Shown: positions 1 to 10,422 of the stretch, piece by piece | How positions within the stretch are numbered: the stretch's first letter is position 1 | Layout of the letters: every line of letters begins with the position of its first letter | From: Chrysoperla carnea | Taxonomy: Eukaryota > Arthropoda > Insecta > Neuroptera > Chrysopidae | NCBI RefSeq assembly: GCF_905475395.1 | Contig: NC_058337.1 | Span: 115,624,368 to 115,688,367, forward strand | Direction of reading: 5' to 3' | Length of the DNA: 64,000 nt | Made by a program: the position numbers and the translations under genes | Notes under the pieces: generated by a model | Told to the model about the DNA's origin: nothing | What the model saw: only the letters and a program-made list of their open reading frames with translations | Databases searched by the model: none

Positions 1-779
1 ATTTAACTACAAAAAATAAAACGTGTTTATTAAAATCAATCAATCGTAATAAAAAATCATTTACAAAAAAACTAAATCGTGGGAATATACCCCTTTGATT
101 TAAAAAAAAAAAAATAAATTATTATAAATACATATCATCGAACATTTCCGTTTACAACAAGGGCATTAATAATAATAATATATTTTGATGATTGAATAAC
201 AAATATCAATAATAATTTTTTTTTAAATAATTGAAATAATAATTTAATTTAATAAAATAGAATATTAATTTTTTGACATGAATACATTTTTTATTTTTAT
301 TTATAATAGATAATTTATTCAGTTTAAAGTTGTTTTTTTTTAATTCTTTACAATGAGATCATTGGCTTGAAAAAAAATGTATAGTAGGCACGAGCGAGGT
401 TTAACGTTAGTTTGTTTTTGTGAATGCAAATTTCAATGCCCTCATATTTGATTTATTTATAAATTTATTATAAATTATATTTTAATAGTTGTCATATTAG
501 TTATGTTCTTTTTATCATGGTGTAATACACTAAATGAGGATAACAAAGAATAATGTTATTGAAATTATCCTATTTTATCTACACTCAGTGTAGTGCAATT
601 CGAAAGAACAGAAATTTTCTTTACAAATTTACATTTTAATAAGTGAGTAGTTTTTAAAGTGAAATAGTTCCAGCGGAAAAAATAGCTCAAAATTGTATTC
701 TTTTTGGTGAAGTTATTAGTTAGTCCAATAACATTTAGCGAGGGGGATATTGTGGATGTAATGACATTTAAGTAGTTAT
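1..779. other. AT-rich stretch without a recognisable gene
   Basis: Homopolymer A and T runs and short TAA repeats. All reading frames are broken at short intervals, and no terminal inverted repeats or structural RNA motifs were seen. Confidence 0.5.
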
Positions 780-1335
780 GAGTGAAATAAGTATCGGTCT
801 TGCAAGACTTTCAAGACCAAAACCAGGCCAATATAATTATCACTTCGACAAGATCAATACCAAGACCAAAGTGCAAATCTGAAAGACCAAGACCAAAATC
901 TGTAAAACCATGACTTATTTTCGCAAGACCAAGAGTCATAACAAGAATTTTACTAAACTTATTGTTCAATGTGCTTTTTTATTATACCCGAGTAAATTTT
1001 TCTTTCGCATTTTAAGTAAAACCAGAGAAATAAAGAAAAAACAATAACTAATCTACTAGCCTTAGGTGTAATACAGTTTGGGTGACAGACTTTGATTATG
1101 TTTTGAAATTTAAAAGCACAAAACATGGTTGCAAGGTCAAAAACAAGACCCGATTGACCAAGACCAAGACCAAAACTCATTTGTGCAAGACCTAAACTCG
1201 ATTCTGAAAGACCAGAACATAGTTTTACAAGACCAAGATCAAGACTAAAACTAATAATGCAAGGCCAACACCAAGATACAATGGTCAAGATCAAGATCAT
1301 GACAACTATATTCTTGGTCTTGCTCATTTAAGCCA
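780..1335. repeat. Degenerate CAAGACC-type tandem tract
   Basis: The hexamer CAAGAC and variants (AAGACCAAGACCAA, GCAAGACC, AAGATCAAGATC) recur more than twenty times, in two blocks (about 790-960 and 1130-1340) split by an ordinary AT-rich insert. The period is irregular (about 6-18 bases), so this is a cryptic or decayed minisatellite rather than a clean array. The minus strand happens to stay open over 959-1327 and would encode a leucine/glycine-rich peptide, but that follows from the repeat composition and shows no domain. The plus strand is strongly purine-plus-C biased, unlike the flanks. Confidence 0.6.
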
Positions 1336-1339
1336 AGGT

Positions 1340-3900
1340 CCAAGCCAATTTTTAATTATCTCGTGTTTTAAACGGTAAAAATTTCTGAAATTTTGGGATT
1401 TAATAGTAAGCCATATTCTTAACCTGTGATTAAATTTTGTTAAATTCTATCGCAAAGTAGGTTTTACCATAGTTTTTGCATACCTTGTAGTGTATAACCT
1501 CCGGTTTCAGAAATTGAATTGTTTTACATTCGAAGAAACTATGAGGACATTAAAAGCAAAAACTAGTGAAAATGAATCCCCGCCAGTTTATAATGTAAAA
1601 AAATTCGTGCATTAGCCATCAGTTTCCTCGAATGTTCTTTATGAGTGTCCTTACTCTAGGCCAGCACAATCAAGTACAATCAAGCCTTGTTTTCCGATTC
1701 GGTGAAGAAGGTACTGCTCAATTAATTTCTTCAAAAACATATATAATTTGACAACCAATATAACACGCTTTTTGTAATAGCAGCTGACGCAATTAAAATG
1801 ATTTTCAACAAACTAAAAATACCACACTTTTTTGGTACATATGACGTATAAATTAAGCACAAAAATTATAAAAAGCAATTAAAATTAATCAGATGAATAT
1901 TAATTTTGATCAAATATAGATCAAGAATTCAACTCACTATATGTTTTTACGCTTTGTATATGTATACAATAGGGGTAACAAAATACTAATTATTCTCTGT
2001 TTTTAGGGTAGAATATATTGATGTGTAGTTAATTGTTACAACCCTTAATTATTTTTTTATTCATCGTCATCGGTATAATCATCACTTGACCAAATGGTCA
2101 CTAATAATTATTAAATAGTGATGTTGATAATATTTATTAAGTGCTTATTTGATTAGTAATGTTATTCATTTGTTATACTTTGTCAAAATTAAATTGACGT
2201 TACAACATCAAACAATAAAAGGTCATGGGGTCTTGCATATCTGGAAAAGTTAAGAGAGCAATATATACCTATGTGTACTTAATTTTTAAGCAAGAATACT
2301 CCATACAAATCTAACAGCTGCATACGAAAGCAAAAATGGCAATCTTGATGACAAAGACTAAGCAAGTCCATTTTTTTTAACGTCATATTTATATCTATAT
2401 ATATGATAATCTTAGTATGGAATTTAGATAAAGGTAGTATTGTTTCTGAAATAAATTAGGTAGGTACATTATCTATTCTGAAAAATTGTAAGAGGCAACT
2501 CAGCACTTGTTCGAGGAAAATGCCTGTAGGTGGAAGTTACAGTTCTATTAAATCCACAACTCTCAAAGATGACTTTTAGATGCAGAAAATATATACAACT
2601 AGCCGTGAGTAATCGGGTGCGACCCTTGAGGTCCACACGAATAAGACCTCAGCATAATAAATAATCATAAAAAATAAAAATTAACCAAAACTGGACCGAC
2701 TCGAAACTACTTGACCGAAACTACTTGATATGTTATAAAATTCTTTTCGGATCATATTGCCATCACGCTTCGATCGAAAACTCAAGTCGATTTCATTTTT
2801 TGTTCGCGCGATATCGACCAGAAAAAAATAACCACGAGCACACTTTTTCTTCAAATTGGTGTTAATGCCTTGTCCTGACTATGAAACGTAAAGAAATATT
2901 GAAAATTTTGATTTCGAAAAGCACACCCATTACAATAACTTCCTAGACTGGGGAATTTTTAAGGTAAAGTTTTGTACAAAATATAACTAAATGCGAGATC
3001 TCTATAACTGAATTATTCAGATAATTTGAATCTCGATATGTTTATTTTTTCGTGAGGTTCGATTTATTGAAAGCCTATTATCAGTCGATTCATCGAGATT
3101 TGACGAGAATTCACTCGGATTAACTCTTTGATGAAAATATCCTATCCGATTTTTCGTTCATCTTTTGTTCATCATTTTAACTCACAAAGTATAAAAGCTC
3201 AGCATCGAATACGCAAATTTATTACTAAAAATTAAGATACTTATAATTTGAATTAGCTGAATCATGAAATATAGACACAGTCTTGGGTTAAATCAGTGAC
3301 TCAAAACATAAGTATATGTTTTGGGTACTGCAAAATATTTATTTAAAAAAGAAGAAACATTCTAAAAAGTTTTTATAAAAAAAAGTATCATCGCTACTCA
3401 AAAAAGGGGTGAATATTAATCCAAAAAAATAGAATAATTTACATATTTTCAATTGAGTTATGTGCGCTGCACTTCTTCAAAACAAAATAAAAAATTAAAC
3501 CATATTGCACGCACATCATATAAATATATACAATTTTTATAAATAATTCAAAAAAATTAAAATAAAATATAGTAACATTTGTTTTAATCAATTTTGATCT
3601 AAAATGCATCAATTTTAGATAAAATGCATTTGATAAAATAGTTATTTTATTAATCACCATTCATTTAAATAGCGTTATTTTTTACTTCCATATACAGTAA
3701 GCAGAATGGATCACCGACTCTTACTTTGGCCTATGACTAAAAGTACTATTTTGACATCAAGAAACACTCAAGAAAAAATATATAGTTTGCAATCTGTTAA
3801 AATATCCATCAATCCTGCGGATAGATCGGCAATATCAAAAATAATTAACAGCGAAAAGTTTTAGTCAACTGAGGGAAGAAAGGTGTTTTTATTGTTGATG
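1340..3900. other. AT-rich intergenic stretch
   Basis: No gene was recognised. Small local structures only: a 15-base tandem duplication (GAAACTACTTGACC) near 2705-2730 and a 7-bp hairpin TGAGGTC/GACCTCA at 2627-2651. The remainder is low-complexity A+T with frequent stops in all frames. Confidence 0.45.
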
Positions 3901-3904
3901 CAAA

Positions 3905-4486
3905 CGATGTTTACACTCTTTTAGAGCGAATTTAGTCGTGAAAATAACACACAGACGCACTGATAAACACTCTAAAGTTATAGCACTCCTTCTTGTATCA
4001 ATATCAAAGTGACGGTCAAGGACATCAGATGAGATAAAAAGAATACTTAGAGAACTATAATTTTTTAGGACAAATTTTTGGAAATATTTTAATTGAAATA
4101 TTTGAGTTGACTTTGTTCTTTTGAATTATAATTTTAAATTACCGAATTATTTTACCATTTCACTTTTCGAAATGAATTGGGCCAGGTTTATTTGACCATT
4201 CATTTCCATAGTTATTATTTATATGTTAAAATTATATGTCATGCCTTTTCCAAATTGAATCGATTTTGAAGATCATCGCCAATTTTTAGTTTTTTCGGGA
4301 ACCTGGGCTCGCACTTGGAATATACCTAAGAACACTGTCCGTTAAATTACCTTTCAAATGAAACCAAAAAAATTAAAATCGGTTCATCCGTTCAATTGCT
4401 ACGATGACACAGACAGACTAACACACAGACACACATAAATAGCGATCCAACTTATAACACCCCTTTTTTTAGTTGGGGGGTAAAAA
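3905..4486 (-). repeat. R2-family interspersed repeat, copy 1
   Basis: On the minus strand this begins with a run of C, then AAAGGGGTGTTATAAGTT, a GTGTGTCTGTGTG stretch and GGTTTCATTTGAAAGGTAA, and continues through a conserved body. The same order occurs on the plus strand at about 29.90-30.47 kb and in part at 42.76-42.95 kb. Within this copy the head recurs in weaker form (GAGTGCTATAACTTTAGAGTG), so the element looks dimeric. No coding capacity. Similar GGGGTGTTATAAG sequences are, from memory, common interspersed repeats in insects. The superfamily is not assigned. Confidence 0.6.
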
Positions 4487-4489
4487 ATC

Positions 4490-6320
4490 ATTAGCAACAT
4501 ATTTCAATCTGCAAAATTCTTTCAAATATTATGGACATTTGTCAAAATTGATGTTTCAAATAGTGAAATAGATTATATTTGGGTTTTAATTTATAAAGAC
4601 TTGTTAATAATTTTTTTTTACATATAGAGGTTTTATGGAGCTTACAACATTAGATTTTTCTCCGCATGTATAGTGATATTTTTCGCTCGTGTTACTAATT
4701 GGTGATACCACTAAATAAAATTGTTTTATGTACAATATGGTCAAATTTATATTTACACCATATGGTTTTTTACCCAATATCTATTTGTATCTATTTATTA
4801 TTCAAAACAATAATAATTATGCAAATTTTTTGTTTATATTTATTTTTTTTAGTATTCAATGATATAAGGTGGGTCTTTATCCACTTTAAATATTATATTT
4901 TTGTTTGGGGTTTGTCATTCTATTTTTTTGTTTTTTAAATTTATTTGAAATATTTGGAATTTAGAAAAAAAAAATCTAGATTAAAATTCTAGAGAAAGTT
5001 GGAAGTAAAAAATAACTTGTAGTAGTAAAAATAAGTTTAAGAGTTTTAAGAATAGTTTAAGTGGATTGATTCTTAGCTGTTTGGTAAAAAATCTGTACAT
5101 AAATGTCTTTTAAAAGCTACCCAGCGCAGCGTTTTCGCTGTTGGGGTAAATTGAACATACTGGAAATCCAAGATGATATTACTGACAAAAATTGTTATCT
5201 CAACAAATTTTCATAAAAATCAAAATTAATATAAATAATGAACATGACTGTACTAAATTTTAAGCCTTTTAACCAAAAATACAAATGTTTATTTCCAAAA
5301 TTTCTTTAAAAAACTTATTTATCTGTAATTATACTTTATACTTATTAATAATTAACAAGTTGCGTGAAGATTTTTATTTACAATATATTTAATGTTGGGG
5401 CATTTCTTATAAAAAAAATTAAACCTCATTAGTCTCTAAAACATTCTTTTCATTTACTTTTTATAAACTGGGAATTATATTGCAACCATTTCTAAATAAT
5501 TTACTGAATCAAATCAAATAATAACTTCAAATCATCTCCAACTTCAAATCATAATGAAAAATATGAACTCAAATCTGGATTTTGTGAAGCTTTTTGGATT
5601 TGTGATTTGCATTGTTTCGGTACATAATCAGGTTTTAAAAAAATCGTTTGCACTATCTAAGAGTACATAAAAAACTACAATTTAAAGTAAAAGTTCGACG
5701 ATTTGCCTAAACTGTACGAACTGTTGAAATTTAACAGAAAAATTCGTTTTTCCCAAAATGTATGGGGTTAAAACTTATCACCTTTTTTATGGTGATAAGT
5801 TACAGCTCTTTTCAGAATTTCAACTCAATTTCTTCATTTTACGAAAAATTATCAGAGAAAGTTGAAAATATGAGGTTATAACGATTTTTATTTGAGTTTT
5901 TGAAGTTTTTAACTTGAGATTTTGAAGTTATTTTACTACATTCATGGTTCAGTAGCAGGCAAGGTCAATGCACAAATTCTTAATAAACAATTCTTTTTTT
6001 ATTGGTCTCAATCCGAATCCGCGGATCGTTCCGGAACCGGAAAACTCCTTTTCTGTATTTTTACAACAAAAGAAAATTGTTAAAAAAATAGGCATTTGCA
6101 AAAATTTTACGAATTCTTTATCAAAATCCGGTAGATTTATTCAACTTTAATCACTGTTTGATTGGTCCAGTCATTGAATTCTGTAGATGGATTTTTTTTT
6201 AAAGTGATCCAAAAATTTTGTTTCTTCTTATTTTGACTAAATTCATACAGTTTTTTGTTGTAAACTATCTTATTAGACCAGTTCCGAAGCCTTCAAAAAT
6301 GGTAAAAAATGAAAACAAAT
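4490..6320. other. AT-rich intergenic stretch
   Basis: No gene seen. A small hairpin with stem CCCA..AGCG/CGCT..TGGG lies near 5120-5145. Open frames here (for example 4699-4938) are T-rich hydrophobic artefacts with no recognisable domain. Confidence 0.4.
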
Positions 6321-6861
6321 TACAGTAGGATGAAACCCATTAGAAAAGCAGGAGAATATGATCAAAATGAGAGGAAACATAAATTACGGTCGATCCGAGT
6401 TCGGGAAGTGGGAGGGGGTGAGTTTATAAGGGTAAAAAATGGTTTATCTTGATTTCCGGCAAAACTACAAGTCTATGGAAAAAAGTTAAATGGTAAAGTT
6501 GTAGGCAATAAAAAGATCTACAACTTTTGTATTTGCAATTTTTTCACATAACCTCAAAATTTAGGTGAAAAATTCAAAAAACCAAGTTTTTGGTTTCTTA
6601 TTTATATCTTTTTCAAAAAAATTTTTTTTTCTACGAAATTTGGTGAAAATTTACCTTATTATGTCCCAAATACACTGTAATTTATTTGATTAAAAATATT
6701 TATTTTTTCGCTTCATTTTAACTTAATATCAAAAAAGCACCCTAATTTTCTAATAAAGTTTGGGGGCTTTTTGTTCGTTGAAATATCTACTTTCTGATGG
6801 TGTAAAAAAATATACATTACTATAGGAAATATTCTTAGAAAATGTAAAAAATTGAAAAAAC
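6321..6861 (+). repeat. Left terminal inverted repeat of the 2-kb transposon
   Basis: Matches 7723-8294 in reverse complement. Landmarks present in both arms: TACAGTAGGATGAAACCC tip, GATCCGAGTTCGGGAAG, TTTCCGGCAAAACTACAAG, GGCAATAAAAAGATCTACAA and, at the inner end, GAAATATTCTTAGAAAATG. It is about 30 bp shorter than the right arm because of a deletion near 6745-6755. Confidence 0.85.
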
Positions 6862-7240
6862 CTCAAATTCGAAAATTTTTTTTTAATCATAATGTACAAT
6901 TTTGAGGTATTTATTAAAGTTTACACTTTAATTACTCAAAAAACGTAAGATTTCATGCTTTATTAATAAACGAAAAAATTGCAAATTAAAATATACTTCT
7001 ATAATTAACAAACAAATAAGTTAATAAAGTTAATATTTAATAAGACATCTACAATATTTTGAAAAAGTTGTAGAATCTTCTTTAAATAATATTTGTAGAT
7101 GCCTATTTATTACTGTTTTAAGATAATTTATATGCCTGAGTGACCTTCGGTGAATTTAAGCCCATTGTAAGTTAGTTCATTGGGAAGTGGGGACGGACCT
7201 AGGAGGGTCTGGGCTTTACTACATACCTGCTATTTCGTAG

Positions 7241-7792
7241 CAGCTGTTTTTATCTAACGAGAAAAACAAGGACAAAATAATTAAAAGTTTAATGAAAAGA
7301 TTACAGTCACAAGGATTTTCCTGTAAACAAGTTGAAGAAGATGCTGATGCCGACATAATTAAGACCTCGATAGAAGTTGCCAGAGATACTAATAAAACTG
7401 TTATAGTTGTGCGTCAAGATATTGATCTTTTGGTTCTTTTAAATCAATTAAATTCAAATAATCAGGACATTTATTTTCTCAAACCAAGCTCTGGAAATGG
7501 AAAGGATCTATTTTTCACGTCTAATAGTTTCAAACATGAATCCTTCAAAAATGTTGTTGCATTTCTGCATTGTTTTTCTGGTTGCGATACAACATCTGGA
7601 TTTGCCGGAAAAGGAAAGAAAAGTATCGTTAATTCTATATTAGACGCGAAAAATTTGTCAAATTTGGCCAATGTTTTTTACAAAAAAGATGAAAGTAAAG
7701 AAAATATAAAAAAAAATGGATTTCAATTTTTTGCATTTTCTAAGAATATTTCCTATAGTAATGTATTTTTTTTTTACACCATCAGAAAGTAG
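7241..7792 (+). CDS. FEN1/XPG-like nuclease-domain protein fragment of a transposon
   Basis: The frame is open from a TAG at 7238-7240. The first ATG is at 7292 (166 aa), but the preceding in-frame residues (FLSNEKNKDKIIKSL) look like part of the protein, so the true start is upstream, lost, or reached by splicing (a CAG precedes 7244). Numbering from M7292, the chain has EEDADAD at 15-21, a strand then QDIDLLVLL at 42-50, and FSGCDTTSGFAGKGKKSI at 95-111. These correspond in order to the XPG-I acidic motif, the second acidic pair (as in SEDSDLL) and the aspartate plus helix-hairpin-helix (as in GSDYTPGIPGIG) of FEN1/XPG nucleases, so the metal-binding acidic residues appear retained. Homologous multicopy proteins occur, from memory, in arthropods and cnidarians without an assigned function. 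The last about 23 residues run into the right TIR and are probably not ancestral. The N-terminal half of the nuclease is absent. Confidence 0.7.
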   Translation, partial: QLFLSNEKNKDKIIKSLMKRLQSQGFSCKQVEEDADADIIKTSIEVARDTNKTVIVVRQDIDLLVLLNQLNSNNQDIYFLKPSSGNGKDLFFTSNSFKHESFKNVVAFLHCFSGCDTTSGFAGKGKKSIVNSILDAKNLSNLANVFYKKDESKENIKKNGFQFFAFSKNISYSNVFFFYTIRK

Positions 7793-8294
7793 ATATTTCA
7801 ACGAACAAAAAGCCTCCAAACTTTTTGAAAAAAGATGATATTTTGACGTCAGAATTTTCGATTGAAAATTAGGGTGCTTTTTTGATATTAAGTTAAAATG
7901 AAGCGAAAAAATAAATATTTTTAATCAAATAAATTACAGTGTATTTGGGACATAATAAGGTAAGTTTTCACCAAATTTCGTAGAAAAAAAAATTTTTTTG
8001 AAAAAGATATAAATAAAAAACCAAAAACTTGGTTTTTTGAATTTTTCACCTAAATTTTGAGGTTATGTGAAAAAATTGCAAATATAAAAGTTGTAGATCT
8101 TTTTATTGCCTACAACTTTACCATTTAACTTTTTTCCATAGGACTTGTAGTTTTGCCGGAAATCAAGATAAACCATTTTTTACCCTTAAAAACTCACCCC
8201 CTCCAACTTCCCGAACTCGGATCGACCGTAATTTATTTTTCCTCTCATTTTGATCATATTCCCCTCCTTTTCTAATGGGTTTCATCCTACTGTA
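7723..8294 (-). repeat. Right terminal inverted repeat of the 2-kb transposon
   Basis: Reverse-complement partner of 6321-6861, ending in CATCCTACTGTA. It contains the end of the nuclease-like ORF and an extra segment (about 7825-7860, including TGACGTCAGAATTTTCG) absent from the left arm. Confidence 0.85.
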
Positions 8295-8785
8295 ATTTTT
8301 TTTGGTTTCAAAAATTATCTACCCTGGTCTATATGGATAAAGACATATTATCATTATTATTATTTTTTTTTTTTTTATTATTCCAAAGACTACTGTTTTT
8401 TAAGACTGCTTGACATCATTAATGGTTTCTCGATATTTATTTGAATTATTTCTCTGTGTCAAGCCAAGGTAGTTTATTTCGTAAACTATAATATTTAATT
8501 TCTTAAAAGTATAATCGAATATAATATGTTTATTTATTGTAATGATTATTATTATATAGTAGTAGACGCATATATGTATTTGATATGAGTCATCAATTGT
8601 CAAATTGTCTGGTGGTGAATAGCGGATAAAGTCGAGCCGACTATACGTACCATATGTGTTAAAAGATTATATACACAAATTAAATGCTTTATGTTTTACA
8701 CAGAGTGGCCCTTATACACGCACAAAATTTTATCAAATACTCTGCTTATACTGAGCAGTTCATCAGTATTTCAATTTTATACCAT

Positions 8786-8940
8786 TTACATACCTATGAA
8801 ATATATCAAGGTATACTAAGTTTAGTCCCAAGTTTGTAACGCTTAAAAATATTGATGCTTTCTGTCTGCCTGTCTGTCTGAAAACACGATAGTAAGGTCG
8901 GGTTCGTAAATAGGCAACCGGTCAATTGGGAAGTTTTGTT
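8786..8940 (+). repeat. R1-family repeat, partial copy A
   Basis: Shows the R1 head (CAAGGTATACTAAGTTTAG, then CCCAAGTTTGTAACGCTTAA and ATATTGATGCT), a CTGTCTGTCTG stretch, ACACGATA and a short GGTTCGTAAATAGGCAAC block. The middle is deleted relative to copy F at 25.5 kb. No coding capacity. Confidence 0.65.
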
Positions 8941-9963
8941 TGTTATCCGACAATTATAGAAGCACAACTAATAATCGTTGGTTGGTAGTAATAAAATCCA
9001 TTTCTTAAAAAAACACTTGCAGAGGTGATGAAAGAAGACACCCGATATGTATATAAATATAGTCCACTTCTTTGAATGGCTATTGTGTGTATTACAATTC
9101 AAAAAAAATAAGCATGCCATACTTTCAGCTCAAACGTCATACTTTGTTTGGGTTCTTTTTACATGCTCTTTGACTGACGACTGGTTGATAATAGACATTT
9201 ATATCAAATCGCTGTCCATTATTGTCTAAAAAATCTTTACTTGTACATATAAGTATTTTTCTTTAAAAAAAAGTATTTTTATCCGTTAAATATAATAACA
9301 TTTTTAGCCCAGAAGGTTTGAGTAGGTAATCACTTTAGTCAGATAGACCTAAAAATTTACATGCGTAAATTTTGCATATTACTCCAATTTTTCAGATTCT
9401 TTCAAAATTAGTTTTCGAAATATTGCTCCAACGCTTAAAAAAGTAATTTTCACTTGCGGATTTGGAGCAGAACTATCGTTAGTATGACAAAAGAGAAAAT
9501 TCATTAACCGTAATTCATTTCCCGATAGCATGATTCTAGTGTAAAAAATGTAATCACTTTTTCCTCCGAATATAAAAAGTGTTTTCAATGAAAAACCACC
9601 CTAATATATCTGCTCAAACACAGATTTTTAAACATTCCTGAATTAATTTGCCAACTTAGATAGGTTTTCTTGAACTACGGATTTCATAAAAAATCTCATT
9701 TAAAGTGAGATTTATACCCAGCGTTTCAAAAAATGCAAGTTTTTGAACGTTTTGTCAGCGAAGTTGGTCTTTGAATCTAAACATCTGCGTGTCAATGTTG
9801 AATCATTTCATTGAAACTGTACTGCTTAGAATCAGTATCGAAAATTCGTTTTTTATTTTTCAGGGTGGGGTATCCGAAAGTAGTTCTTTTTGAATATAAA
9901 TCTGTTTGGGAATTTCGTCATCTACCTCTTCTTGCTTTACTACTATGTCTCAATTATATTAAA
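8941..9963. other. AT-rich intergenic stretch
   Basis: No gene, RNA or bounded repeat identified. Short open frames on both strands lack any recognisable motif. Confidence 0.4.
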
Positions 9964-10422
9964 CTAGCTTGATACCCGCCCGCTTCACTGGGCTTAAAAG
10001 TTAAAACCACCGCTTTATAAGCCTCCACCCTCTCTTGGTATGCACGGTTCTCAATTTTGTAAAATGTAACATGTCATAATTCATTGAGTATATCAGAAAG
10101 TTGGCCATGATTTGCTTGACATTTACTATTTTTAATTTTTACAGAATTCTTTAACTTATGGTTCAAAATGATGATCATACATCTGCTCCACCTATAATCA
10201 TCATTTTGATCCATGAATTAAAGATTTCTGTAAAATTTTAAAAATGGTCAATGTCAGATTAAATTTTATTTTTTTCAATATATCTTTATAAATTATAGTT
10301 CATTCTGATACATGAGCTATATTGCGGGACAATTACATTAAAAACCATTCGCTAGTTTTAGCGTGAAAGCGTAACAAACAAACAAACAAACATGCTTACT
10401 TTCACATTTATAATGTATAGGA
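9964..10422 (-). mobile_element. Non-autonomous Helitron-like element
   Basis: Read on the minus strand it starts with a TC-type end near 10422 (TCCTATACATTATAAATG, then a GTTTGTTTG tract and ACGCTTTCACGCTAAAACTA). It ends at 9964 with a small hairpin CCC..GGG followed by GGTATCAAG and CTAG, next to T. A CTRR-type 3' end preceded by a hairpin and insertion next to T is the Helitron signature. The length of 459 bp and the lack of coding sequence make it non-autonomous. Related pieces lie at 28.4-28.7 kb and 50.57-50.70 kb. The 5' tip is less certain than the 3' tip because the base before TC is T rather than the expected A. Confidence 0.65.

Larger units (their letters stand above)
6321..8294 (+). 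mobile_element. Long-TIR DNA transposon carrying a nuclease-like ORF
   Basis: A 1974-bp element bounded by long, nearly identical terminal inverted repeats: left arm about 6321-6861, right arm about 7723-8294. The outermost about 240 bases of the two arms differ at only about seven positions by hand alignment, so the element is young. The right arm carries an extra segment of about 30 bp (near 7825-7860) missing from the left. Termini read TACAGTAGGATGAAACCC. With CAGTAGG as the tip, a TA dinucleotide flanks each end (TA target duplication), but the wider flanks AAATTA/TAATTT are themselves palindromic, so the exact tip is uncertain. The interior encodes one FEN1/XPG-like protein fragment and no recognisable transposase, so the element is probably non-autonomous or of an unfamiliar type. 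Confidence 0.85.

Noticed and set aside
959..1327. 122-residue minus-strand open frame
   Set aside because: Most of it is translation of the CAAGACC-type tandem tract; there is no domain and the composition follows the repeat.
8250..8603. Small open frames on both strands next to the long-TIR transposon
   Set aside because: One overlaps the right TIR tip and continues through an ATT/T run; both are compositional.
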